32,466 bases of DNA from Simkaniaceae bacterium. GTDB taxonomy: Bacteria; Chlamydiota; Chlamydiia; Chlamydiales; Simkaniaceae. Of the stretch, positions 20,001 to 26,287 are shown in pieces (position 1 is the stretch's first letter; every line of letters starts with the position of its first letter). The translations under genes were made by a program, and so were the position numbers. Where the stretch lies: positions 1-32,466 of the forward strand of contig JASJDV010000011.1 in NCBI GenBank assembly GCA_030064985.1, written 5' to 3'. Under the pieces are notes generated by a model that was not told the origin of the DNA, did no database searches, and saw only the letters and a list, made by a program, of their open reading frames with translations.

Positions 20001-20152
20001 AATCCTGTTGCAAAAGGAGGTCCGTCATATTGCGTGAATTGCCCCCCTTTTTTTCTCATCTCAAGAGACTTTTTAAAAACCTTTTCCTGTTCCCACAGCT
20101 TCTGGATCCGTTTCTCTCTTTCAGGAAAGCTTTCTTTGCGGTTTTCAAACAT
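17075..20152 (-). CDS. ileS: Isoleucyl-tRNA synthetase, eukaryote-like type
   Basis: IleRS charges tRNA-Ile. The 1025-residue class Ia enzyme has the HIGH-like motif as HYGH (GLPHYGHLLAGTIKD, about residues 51-65), the CP1 editing domain with VWTTTPWTLPSNLA, the WFYTLNILATALF segment, and KMSKR (DGAKMSKRLKNYPEPE) as the KMSKS loop. The tRNA-anticodon-binding region follows. The length, the motif variants and the C-terminal extension fit the eukaryotic/type-2 IleRS that chlamydiae carry, a type associated in other bacteria with natural mupirocin resistance. It is transcribed away from ssrA; its start is near 20152. Confidence 0.96.
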   Translation of the reverse strand: MFENRKESFPEREKRIQKLWEQEKVFKKSLEMRKKGGQFTQYDGPPFATGLPHYGHLLAGTIKDVIPRYKTMKGYYVPRRFGWDTHGLPVEMEIEKALELSGAAEIERFGIAKFNEECRSIVMRYSKKWQTTINRMGRWVDFEQTYMTMDLSFMETVWWIFGELWKKGLVYEGYKVMPFSAQLGTPLSNFEANLNYQDVDDPSITVQFPLVDEPAVSLLVWTTTPWTLPSNLAIMIGEKLDYVKVKKDGKLYIVGKARAETYFKENFEVIETFKGKKLLGKRYQPLFDHFVHRASPNSFTVIAEESVWEEEGTGMVHAAPAFGEVDFFACKNAGIALVCPVDQNGRFTAEVPELEGKYVKDADKELIKRIKEMGRLFHQGTIRHRYPFCWRSDTPLIYKAVSTWFVAVEKIKDQIVANNEHIHWVPRHLKYGRFGKWLDNARDWAISRNRYWGTPIPIWRSSDGDTIVISCVEELEKRTGKKVKDLHRHHIDSLTFEENGKVYTRVKEVFDCWFESGSMPYAQSHYPFENKKETLDAFPADFVAEGLDQTRAWFYTLNILATALFNKPAFKNVVVNGIILAEDGAKMSKRLKNYPEPEIVMNKYGADSVRLYLLHSPVVQADDLRFCERGVELVLRQFLIPLWNSYVFLATYANIYKWNPDGSKPKAAIDRWILSLLQKLIGAVEKGMDNYALSQAVEPFVTFIDALTNWYIRRNRSRFWSDEETEDRSRAFQTLYTVLYELTKIAAPFIPFISDAIYQDLKREGDPLSVHLCDYPQVDGTLRDERLEQEMALVQTAVSMGHALRKEHKLKVRQPLSKAHLISSDPDVIKLLKVQEHLILDELNVKAIDYHSDEKGFVDVLIKPNFKTLGRRAGPLMKKVQAAILALPSNALEGGSYNLQIDGKSFPITAEDILLDRKVKKDTIAATEGAITVALDIALDKALKLEGLAREIVNKVNTQRRSQGFEVTDRIKLVIDSTTYVHECFAKHGDYIKGEVLATEVTFEKTAGERWDLNGESAVIFLQKW

Positions 20153-20235
20153 GTTTTTCTTAGCGGGGCTTATGTCTTGTGCAACTCAGAAGTTTATGCT
20201 TCTCTTCTTTAATAATCAAGACTTGCTCTATTTCC

Positions 20236-20249
20236 TTAGCACGTGCTAA
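20236..20249. promoter_or_regulatory. Perfect 14-bp palindrome between ileS and ssrA
   Basis: ttagcacgtgctaa is its own reverse complement. Each half (TTAGCAC / GTGCTAA) matches the outer seven bases of the CIRCE consensus arms (TTAGCACTC / GAGTGCTAA), but the spacer is absent. It sits about 85 nt upstream of the ileS start, abutting a TATATT on the ileS strand, and about 40 nt from the ssrA -35. A repressor-site role is inference. Confidence 0.4.
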
Positions 20250-20290
20250 TATAGGAGATGTTAATACACAAAAAACTGCTTATCAATGAT

Positions 20291-20319
20291 TTGTATCTAA
20301 TTCTTAATTATGATATAAT
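20291..20319 (+). promoter_or_regulatory. ssrA promoter
   Basis: A -35 TTGTAT (20291-20296), a 17-nt spacer and a perfect -10 TATAAT (20314-20319) place transcription start 7 nt later, exactly at the first G of the tmRNA acceptor stem. It fits the sigma-66 (sigma-70-type) consensus. Confidence 0.85.
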
Positions 20320-20326
20320 AAGAGTC

Positions 20327-20737
20327 GGGGGTGCACCGGTTTCGACTTGGGAACAAAGTACCGATGGCATGCAGAGGATTCGGTTGGCCTCTTTAAAAAG
20401 CCGAAACGACATAACTGTCAAAACAAGAAAAAGCAAAGTTGTGGGACACATTTCTCCTGAAATGGATTTCGCAGCTGAAGCTGCTGCTTAAGACCTAACC
20501 CGTTTATTAGTAGCCGACCCTCTGAGATTGGACCAAGGATCTTAGAAAGGTCGTCAGAGATCTTGGTATGAGCAGCGTCGCTTGACTTCCAGAGACACTG
20601 TTTCAAGATTAAAGGAAGTGTGTAAGTCCCAAGTGGGGTTTTTTGCAGCAAGACTTACACTATAATCCAAGGAACTAAGCATGTAGGCATTGTTACAGAG
20701 TTTGCCAAGGACGAGAGTTCGATTCTCTCCACCTCCA
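20327..20737 (+). ncRNA. ssrA: Transfer-messenger RNA (tmRNA)
   Basis: tmRNA rescues stalled ribosomes with SmpB. The 5' end GGGGGUGCACCGGUUUCGACUU pairs with the 3' end: GGGGGUG with CACCUCC, seven pairs including the G3-U70 wobble that identifies alanine acceptance. The discriminator A is 20737 and CCA is not encoded. The T arm GAGAGUUCGAUUCUCU is near the 3' end. The tag reading frame ends at TAA 20489-20491; its last residues are HISPEMDFAAEAAA. The resume point, judged by analogy with ...UAGUC-GCA in E. coli, is near 20417-20420, giving a basic start (KTRKSKVVG). The tag is about 23 codons, similar to the long chlamydial tags. Confidence 0.97.
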
Positions 20738-20746
20738 ATTCAAATC

Positions 20747-20776
20747 AAGGCTTCAGTTTAATGACTGAAGCTTTTT
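20747..20776 (+). terminator. Intrinsic terminator of ssrA
   Basis: The stem gcttcagt (20750-20757) and actgaagc (20764-20771), extended by A-U and G-U pairs, has a 6-nt loop and is followed by a T-run (cttttttg-like, 20772-20776). Confidence 0.85.
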
Positions 20777-20920
20777 GTTTTCAGTGACATATAACCACAA
20801 ATTCACACCAAAAAATTCCACAGCACAATGCTCAATTACGCAATAGACTAAATGAAACTGCAAAAAAACTCTTTAGTTTTCCGCCTTTTCCTGTTATATT
20901 CTTACAAAGCTAACAGCCTG

Positions 20921-20929
20921 CCCCCCCCC
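20921..20929 (+). repeat. C9 homopolymer upstream of small ORF
   Basis: Nine consecutive C lie between a possible -10 (TATATT, 20895-20900, with a weak TTTAGT -35 at 17 nt) and an AGAAGG ribosome-binding site (20934-20939). Such tracts are prone to slipped-strand length change. Confidence 0.6.
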
Positions 20930-20950
20930 AAATAGAAGGTAAAGTAATAA

Positions 20951-21127
20951 ATGTTAGAGAAACACGCCCTGTCAGATCAAGCTATCACTACAGCTCTAAT
21001 CCACTACCGCCATAAACGTATCGCAGAAGACATTGCCATCTACAACAGCAGAGAATTACCTCTCAAAACGACTGGAGGCAAAAAATCGTATGCATGCAAA
21101 TTTACTAAGCGAGAGTCTCAGCAATGA
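20951..21127 (+). CDS. Hypothetical 58-residue protein, coupled to the next ORF
   Basis: The ORF runs from ATG 20951 (MLEKHALSDQAITTALIHYR...) to TGA 21125-21127. An AGAAGG ribosome-binding site lies about 11 nt upstream and the stop overlaps the next ATG as ATGA, indicating translational coupling. The product is basic and mostly helical by composition, ending in a Lys/Arg-rich tail (KSYACKFTKRESQQ). No known family is recognised. It could be a small regulator, an antitoxin-like partner or a leader peptide for the downstream ORFs; none of these is shown by the sequence. Confidence 0.5.
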   Translation: MLEKHALSDQAITTALIHYRHKRIAEDIAIYNSRELPLKTTGGKKSYACKFTKRESQQ

Positions 21128-21732
21128 AAACCAGTGGAAACAGTAACCTCAGCGAGTTTGTAAAGACGGACTATGAAATCCTTAGCGACTCTAATACGAT
21201 GGAAGGAGCTTTGAGTAACCTAAAATCTTTACTCCAAAAAATTGAAAAATATCCTTTGGCGCAGCCTATTATTACGAAGATATCCGATCAAATCAAAAAA
21301 GAAGGTCAGCTTAATTATGAAAATTTTGAAAAATCAGTCAATTGGCTTTGTTCTAAAATCAAAGAGCTGCTCCCACATGTTCCTTGGAAAAAAGATTCAC
21401 AAGCAGTTAAAGAGATCGAAGATTTATTGACTTTCAAGGTATTCCGCCTTGACTCAGGGTACGTTGAACTTTTTCAATTCGAGCTTCGTCAAATGGCATT
21501 ACTATTTGTTGAGGACATCAAAAGACACTCTCTACTTAAAGGATGGACCAAATTCTACAAATGCAGCGATGGAACGATGAACATTGAATTTGTCTACCCA
21601 GAATTTGTCGAGAAGGCGACCTTTACACCTTCACGGCAACAAGATCAGTTGAAAAAGGAACTTGATACTTCGTTGACGACTTTAACATGGGAGCTCAAAA
21701 ATTGGCTCTGTATGGTTCTGTTAAACCATTAA
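21124..21732 (+). CDS. Hypothetical helical protein, probably 5' part of a frameshifted gene
   Basis: The frame encodes 202 residues (MKTSGNSNLSEFVKTDYEIL...), starting at an ATG that overlaps the stop of the 58-residue ORF. Composition is soluble and alpha-helical (for example MEGALSNLKSLLQKIEKYPL), with no signal peptide, membrane helix or known catalytic motif. The last codons run over the start of the next ORF. Around 21665-21690 both frames look protein-like: DTSLTTLTWELKNW here, and VDDFNMGAQKLALYG in the frame of the next ORF. A single-base indel there would join them into a protein of about 350 residues. Family unknown. Confidence 0.5.
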   Translation: MKTSGNSNLSEFVKTDYEILSDSNTMEGALSNLKSLLQKIEKYPLAQPIITKISDQIKKEGQLNYENFEKSVNWLCSKIKELLPHVPWKKDSQAVKEIEDLLTFKVFRLDSGYVELFQFELRQMALLFVEDIKRHSLLKGWTKFYKCSDGTMNIEFVYPEFVEKATFTPSRQQDQLKKELDTSLTTLTWELKNWLCMVLLNH

Positions 21733-22145
21733 TTCTCCCTTTAAAAGATCCTATTCAAAACGTAGAAGAGCTGTATCAGAAGCAATGCCAAGCACAATTA
21801 GGGTATTACCTGAGCTTGTTCGAACCATCAAACAAAAATCCACCGTTCAGCCTTCCAGAAGTGAAAAAAATGGTTAAACGATTTTTGGCTATGCTCGAAA
21901 AAGAAGGCGAATTGAATCAAACTGATTTCCAAGGTGGTGAATCGACACAGAACATCCATATAAATGAACTCAACTGTAAAAAGCTTGAGTTCAATAATTC
22001 TAATATCCAAAGCAATAAGCAAGATATAGCAAAGTCTTCTAAGTCTAACTTGTTCGATTTCCTTAGCTGCTTCTCATGTTTACTTACACTCTTTCGTAAA
22101 CTCTATAACTTTTTCGTAAACTCTATAACTTCCTACTTCGGTTAA
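21687..22145 (+). CDS. Hypothetical protein, probably 3' part of the same frameshifted gene
   Basis: This 152-residue frame overlaps the preceding ORF by 46 nt in another frame. It begins MGAQKLALYGSVKPLILPLK, continues with a helical region (VKKMVKRFLAMLEKEGELNQ) that resembles a segment of the upstream ORF (ITKISDQIKKEGQLNYENFE), suggesting an internal duplication, and ends in a hydrophobic, Phe/Leu-rich tail. The pattern '..KKEG.LN...F' occurs in both halves, which supports a single original gene with two related modules. The C-terminal residues were changed by a 20-bp duplication (22091-22130). Function unknown. Confidence 0.45.
   Translation: MGAQKLALYGSVKPLILPLKDPIQNVEELYQKQCQAQLGYYLSLFEPSNKNPPFSLPEVKKMVKRFLAMLEKEGELNQTDFQGGESTQNIHINELNCKKLEFNNSNIQSNKQDIAKSSKSNLFDFLSCFSCLLTLFRKLYNFFVNSITSYFG
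22091..22130 (+). repeat. 20-bp tandem duplication at the gene's 3' end
   Basis: Units 22091-22110 and 22111-22130 (ctttcgtaaactctataact and ttttcgtaaactctataact) match at 19 of 20 positions. Because 20 is not a multiple of 3, the duplication changes the C-terminal frame. Confidence 0.8.
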
Positions 22146-22217
22146 TGTAGCAACGCACATAGGTGGTATGCCACTTTGTAGCAGGTTCTTCGCCAGATTA
22201 AGCTTTTCTTCTTTTTT

Positions 22218-22835
22218 GTACCCTTTAGAGACGTGCTCCGACTAATGGAAGAGCAATATGGGGTTAAGTGCTGTTTGAAAAGTGCTTATAATCAATTGAA
22301 TAAAGTCTCTCTTGTATGGATAAGTAGTAGATTCAAGCATCCTAATGCTGATCCCCAAAAACAACTCGAGTTTAAAAAAACTTTCAAGAAAAAGTAGCTG
22401 CTAATCTGCCCAAGGGAGTTGACATTAAGAACGTAGAAATTTGGTTCCAAGATGAAGCGCTTTTTGGTCAAGCAAGGGAGCATTATTCCCTGAAAGAGGA
22501 GAGGCTGTAGGACCTTATGAGCGATACGATGAGAATCTATTTAGAGTAGATTGCACAGCAAATTCCTGAAGGGAAACATGGGTGATTGTTTTAGATAGAG
22601 CAGACTAGCACAAGGCAAAAAGCTTAAAAATTTTAAGAACCTAACGTTACTTCCACTTCCAGCTGCGTCTTTTGAACTTAATCCCTGTGAACAAATTTGG
22701 AAGCATCTTAGAAGAAAGGACTTGTCAAACCGCTGCTTTGCAGGAGATGAGGATTTATTAGAAGCTTGTTCTGAGGCATGGAATGATCTTGCCGACATGC
22801 CGAAATTTGTGACTTCTTTATGTTCTCGAGATTAG
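22218..22835 (+). pseudogene. Decayed IS630-family transposase
   Basis: Fragments in several frames match IS630/Tc1-type DDE transposases. The first (about 22224-22400) has FRDVLRLMEEQYGVKCCLKS and FKHPNADPQKQLEFKKTF, like the usual RHPKADPEAQEEFKKN. The second (about 22400-22510) has VEIWFQDEALFGQ with the first catalytic Asp. The middle domain is scrambled by stops. The last piece ends FELNPCEQIWKHLRRKDLSN with the catalytic Glu, and stops at 22833-22835. At least two frameshifts plus several stops make it inactive. Ends are approximate; no terminal repeats were identified. Confidence 0.8.
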
Positions 22836-22901
22836 GCTAGAATATATTATTAATGATTTCAATTAGTATAAATGTATGCAAGTAGCTCTTTGACTATTCT
22901 T

Positions 22902-24011
22902 CTAGAGAAAGTTTTTTCCTTCTGCAATATAAATCAATCGGGGTAGAGCATATACTGCAGACTTTCTGCCGCAAGACTCTTTCAGTAATTTTATAAATCT
23001 ACCGTTTTTAAGTTGAGAGAGTATCTTTCCTAAAGTAGCTCTATTGGTAATTCCTGTAAGCTCCATGAACTTGGTGGTGTTTATAATAGGTCTTTGAAAA
23101 AATGCATCCAGTGCAGACTGAGCAAACTGTGACTTTGTCTCTTGCTGAAATTTCACTTTAAGCTGCTCGTATAAATCAAGAATACTTTTTACCTTACTTG
23201 TATTTCTAATTGCTTGAATCCGTATAGCTTCTAGAAAAAACTTTAACCAACCAAGCCAATCTCCCTTAGCAGAAATCCGTCCCAGTGCATCGCAATACTC
23301 CTCTTTTTTCTCCTCCAAATATTCACTTAGAAAAAACATTGGTCTATAGAGCATTTTTTTCTGGTACAAAAAAAGAGGAATGAGCATTCGACCAATACGA
23401 CCATTTCCATCCATAAATGGATGAATAATTTCAAATTGAGCATGAACGAATGCAAGCTGGCTCAACACTTCTTCCTCTAAATGAATATATAAAACCCAAT
23501 CTTCTAAATGATCGCGAATAGTTAGCGGAGAAGGAGGGACAAATGATGCTTGCTGTATTTGGCAATTTTTCGGACCAATCCAATTTTGCTCAGTACGAAA
23601 TTCACCAGGTCTTTTATCTTTTCCCCGTACACCTTGCATGAGTATTTGATGAAGAGATTTTATCAGGTTCAGTGAAACAGGACGGTCTTGCTCCAATGCT
23701 GATTCAGCCGATAAAAGTGCTTTTCTATAATTTTTAATCTCTTGAATATCAGTTGTTTTTTCCGGGTCAAACTCTGAACCAGCCTCAAACTCTAAGACTT
23801 CAGAATTTGTGGCATTTGTTCCCTCGATACGAGAAGACAAAACAGCCTCATTCAAGGTCAGAGGAGATAATAAGATCTCTGGGTTGACCATACCATGCAA
23901 TAATCCATCATAACGAGCTAAAGCAGCATTTGCCTCACCTATTGTTCTAGTTAGATGCGCCCAGTCGATATTTGAAATTGGAAGCTTATCAGGTTGAAAT
24001 GGATTGAGCAC
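22902..24011 (-). CDS. Fic-domain protein (putative AMP-transferase) with C-terminal winged helix
   Basis: Fic proteins transfer AMP or other nucleotide parts onto hydroxyl side chains of target proteins. The 369-residue product has the core motif HPFMDGNGRIGRM, with catalytic His at about 197, matching HPFx[D/E]GNGRxxR. An inhibitory-helix motif SSRIEGT (about 59-65) of the [S/T]xxxE[G/N] type lies N-terminal, so this is a class II (self-inhibited) Fic. The C-terminal ~70 residues (TTKFMELTGITNRATLGKILSQL) look like a winged helix-turn-helix, as in Fic proteins that may bind DNA. It stands alone, flanked by an IS630 remnant, with a cluster of operator-like sites upstream. Its role may be regulatory, toxin-like or host-directed; sequence does not decide. 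Confidence 0.92.
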   Translation of the reverse strand: MLNPFQPDKLPISNIDWAHLTRTIGEANAALARYDGLLHGMVNPEILLSPLTLNEAVLSSRIEGTNATNSEVLEFEAGSEFDPEKTTDIQEIKNYRKALLSAESALEQDRPVSLNLIKSLHQILMQGVRGKDKRPGEFRTEQNWIGPKNCQIQQASFVPPSPLTIRDHLEDWVLYIHLEEEVLSQLAFVHAQFEIIHPFMDGNGRIGRMLIPLFLYQKKMLYRPMFFLSEYLEEKKEEYCDALGRISAKGDWLGWLKFFLEAIRIQAIRNTSKVKSILDLYEQLKVKFQQETKSQFAQSALDAFFQRPIINTTKFMELTGITNRATLGKILSQLKNGRFIKLLKESCGRKSAVYALPRLIYIAEGKNFL

Positions 24012-24025
24012 AAGTTTTACCTCAT

Positions 24026-24195
24026 TTTGTGTTTACTTCAGTATTTTCCACCCTTTTAGTATACACTAAAACATTAATTAGTGTATACAAACAGTGTTTT
24101 GTGTCTTTTTTTCTGATATTCAGTGGTTTAAGGTACATATCCTAGTGTATACTATCGATTTTGTGTACACTAAAAAACCAAAAAGTGTATTCAAA
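24026..24195. promoter_or_regulatory. Cluster of palindromic operator-like sites upstream of the Fic gene
   Basis: At least four good copies and two weaker ones of a 14-bp palindrome TTAGTGTATACTAA occur here. Good copies are at 24056-24069 (TTAGTATACACTAA, the symmetric core with its inner bases reversed), 24078-24091 (TTAGTGTATACAAA), 24142-24155 (CTAGTGTATACTAT) and 24160-24173 (TTTGTGTACACTAA). Weaker copies are at 24182-24195 (AAAGTGTATTCAAA) and 24026-24039 near the Fic start. Centre spacings of 22 nt occur twice (24062/24084 and 24166/24188), i.e. about two helical turns. This is the arrangement of a cooperative repressor, plausibly Fic autoregulation by its own winged helix. Confidence 0.65.
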
Positions 24196-24209
24196 GTGAG
24201 ATGCAATAG

Positions 24210-24497
24210 GACAGCAAGGACTCCTACGGGGTAATCGACGCCCAGTCAAAAGTTCTGCATGCGTCTTTCCACCTCCACTCTATCGAATGCTTTTTAAATT
24301 CCATCTGGTCAGGAAGAGCTCATACGCTGATAATGAAAGAATTCTATCCTTCGGTTCCAGGTTCTAAAATACTAAATCTAAAAGTTGCTATTTTTCATCT
24401 ACTTCAGCACCAAGGACCTTGGAAATCTCCCTTGAAAGATGTAGAATTATCCTGCGCTAAAAAGCGCTCATCACAAACGTTATAAGCATTCTTTGAT
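24210..24497 (+). pseudogene. Open reading remnant reading into the CIRCE element
   Basis: After a TAG at 24207-24209 the frame is open for 95 codons to TGA 24495-24497. The translation (for example LHASFHLHSIECFLNS and KILNLKVAIFHLLQHQGPW) looks protein-like, but it has no good start. The only ATG (24333) would give 54 residues and lacks a clear ribosome-binding site. It may be the tail of a gene truncated to the left. In Chlamydia proS precedes hrcA, but I see no resemblance to ProS here. A chance open frame is also possible. Confidence 0.3.
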
Positions 24498-24510
24498 TTC
24501 GAGTGCTAAA
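24484..24510. promoter_or_regulatory. CIRCE element (HrcA operator)
   Basis: taagcattc, a 9-nt spacer, and gagtgctaa. The right arm is consensus and the left arm matches TTAGCACTC at 7 of 9 bases. It lies 64 nt before hrcA, where HrcA is expected to repress its own operon until heat shock. A TATAAG overlapping the left arm may be the -10. Confidence 0.88.
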
Positions 24511-24573
24511 TTTTTATTGCCATGAGAGGTTCGGTGTGATATATTAGCAGTGGAATGAGGAGATTGCTATTTG

Positions 24574-25683
24574 ATGGCACCCAAAAAAAAGCAAAAAGCT
24601 GACAGAGAACAGGCTATTCTTATCGGTCTTGTGGAGCTTTTCCTTCTAACAGGAAAACCTGTCGGATCAAACACCCTAAAAGAAAACGGATGCGAAGCGA
24701 TCAGTTCCGCGACGATTCGTAACCATTTTGCCAATTTGGAGAAAAAAGGATTTTTAAAACAGGAGCATTCTTCAGCTGGGCGAGTGCCAACACCTGCGGC
24801 CTTCAAGCTTTATGCTTCCCATCACATGTACTCCGATCATACTGATCCTCAAGAATTTGACTTTCTGAAAAAGGAGCTCCAAAAAGATACGCGAGAAATT
24901 GCGGGGTATTTGCAATCGGCTGCAGAACTTTTGAGCACCTTGACTCAAGGGGCTGTGTTCTTTTCTTCTCCTCGTTTTGATCAGGATTTTATCATCAATA
25001 TCAAGGTTGTCGGCATTGATGCTAAACGATGCTTAGCGGTAGTGGTTACTGATTTCAGACTCATCTATACTGAGATCCTGCATACACCCAAAAAGCTAAG
25101 CAGCTTTTCAATCAAAAGGCTCGAGACATACTTTACTTTCCGTTTGACAGGGCTTGATCGGCCAAAATTGAATAAAGAAGAAGAAGCGCTTGGAACAAGC
25201 TTTTACAACGAACTCATGATGCGCTATATTGTGGGGCATTCAAATTTTAGTGCGGAAGACATTTATAAGACCGGCTTTTCTAAATTGATTGGCTTTCCAG
25301 AATTTCGAGATGCAACTGTTCTTGCGACAAACCTTTCTATTTTTGAAGATACCGCCTTCATGCGCACCCTTTTAGGAGAGTGCACAAAAGACGCTACATT
25401 AAAAGCCTGGATTGGTGATGACTTGAATCACCCTTCCGCGAAAACTGCACAAAGTAGCATTATTGCTGTCCCCTACTTCATCCGTGGGAAAGCTATCGGA
25501 GCCATTGCCCTATTAGGGCCGATTCGAATGCCCTACCCTAAGATTTTTGGGACTCTCAAGAGTTTTTCCTCAGTTTTAAGTGAAGTGCTGACACGCAATC
25601 TCTGTAAGTATAAAATCACTTACCGACAACCTGCTGCTGAACAAGTGGAATTAAAAACTGAGCCACCAAAATTAATTGAATAG
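24574..25683 (+). CDS. hrcA: Heat-inducible transcription repressor HrcA
   Basis: HrcA binds CIRCE and represses heat-shock operons. The 369-residue product has the N-terminal winged-helix domain (REQAILIGLVELFLLTGKPVGSNTL, then SSATIRNHFANLEKKGFLKQEHSSAGRVPT, the recognition-helix region that is highly typical of the family), followed by the GAF-like domain and a C-terminal VPYFIRGKAIGAIALLGPIRMPYPKI segment. ATG 24574 is preferred; GGAG lies about 11 nt upstream, and a TTG directly before it (24571) is also possible. The CIRCE 64 nt upstream and the grpE and dnaK genes downstream fit an autoregulated heat-shock operon, an order also known in Chlamydia. Confidence 0.96.
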   Translation: MAPKKKQKADREQAILIGLVELFLLTGKPVGSNTLKENGCEAISSATIRNHFANLEKKGFLKQEHSSAGRVPTPAAFKLYASHHMYSDHTDPQEFDFLKKELQKDTREIAGYLQSAAELLSTLTQGAVFFSSPRFDQDFIINIKVVGIDAKRCLAVVVTDFRLIYTEILHTPKKLSSFSIKRLETYFTFRLTGLDRPKLNKEEEALGTSFYNELMMRYIVGHSNFSAEDIYKTGFSKLIGFPEFRDATVLATNLSIFEDTAFMRTLLGECTKDATLKAWIGDDLNHPSAKTAQSSIIAVPYFIRGKAIGAIALLGPIRMPYPKIFGTLKSFSSVLSEVLTRNLCKYKITYRQPAAEQVELKTEPPKLIE

Positions 25684-25716
25684 CGTGGATTTAAGATACA
25701 TAGGAGCAAATGAGCT

Positions 25717-26283
25717 GTGGACGAAGAGCCAAAAGAACCCGAAAAAGAAATAAAAGAAGAGCGAGTCATCGAAGAACTTGATGAAACGGAAATGCTTAAA
25801 AAGCAAGTTAAAGAAGAGCAAGAAAAGTATTTGCGCTCTCTTGCAGATCTGGAAAACACCAGAAAGAGAATGCAAAAAGAAAAATATGATACGACCCGCT
25901 TTGCCGTAGAAAATGTCATTGCAGAATTTCTAGCTCCTCTGGACAATTTTGAGAACGCTTTAAGTTTTATCCATCAAGCTTCCGCAGAAACCCAAAATTG
26001 GGCAAAAGGGTTTGAGATGATTCTTACCCAATTTAAAGAGATACTGAGTAGTCACAAAGTCACCCCCTTCTCCTCAGAAGGACAGACCTTCGATCCTTAC
26101 CTCCATGAGGTACTAGAGCTTGAAGAAACAGAAAAATACGAGGCTGGAACGATCATCCAAGAGTTTTTAAAAGGATATAAATGTGGCGAAAGAATCCTCC
26201 GCCCAGCCCGCGTAAAAGTTGCAAAAGCAGCAATTAAAGGCGAAGAAGAAAAATCAGAAAAACAAAATACTAAGGGAGAATAG
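25717..26283 (+). CDS. grpE: Nucleotide exchange factor GrpE
   Basis: GrpE releases ADP from DnaK. The 188-residue protein has an acidic, coiled N-terminus ([24 protein letters not shown]), the long helix with [22 protein letters not shown], the [12 protein letters not shown] segment, and the C-terminal beta domain ending [20 protein letters not shown], all diagnostic. The start is GTG 25717, with GGAG 11 nt before it; an overlapping ATG 5' of it is in another frame. It lies 33 nt after hrcA and 4 nt before dnaK, whose ribosome-binding site (GGGAG) is inside the grpE end. Confidence 0.95.
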   Translation: MDEEPKEPEKEIKEERVIEELDETEMLKKQVKEEQEKYLRSLADLENTRKRMQKEKYDTTRFAVENVIAEFLAPLDNFENALSFIHQASAETQNWAKGFEMILTQFKEILSSHKVTPFSSEGQTFDPYLHEVLELEETEKYEAGTIIQEFLKGYKCGERILRPARVKVAKAAIKGEEEKSEKQNTKGE

Positions 26284-26287
26284 AAAT

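Noticed and set aside
18163-20249. Several plus-strand open frames antisense to ileS
   Set aside because: Shadows of ileS: no ribosome-binding sites and no protein-like composition.
24290-24365. tRNA-like string with CTGATAA loop and GGTTCCAG after it
   Set aside because: The bases around the supposed anticodon loop do not pair and no acceptor stem closes; it also falls inside an open frame.
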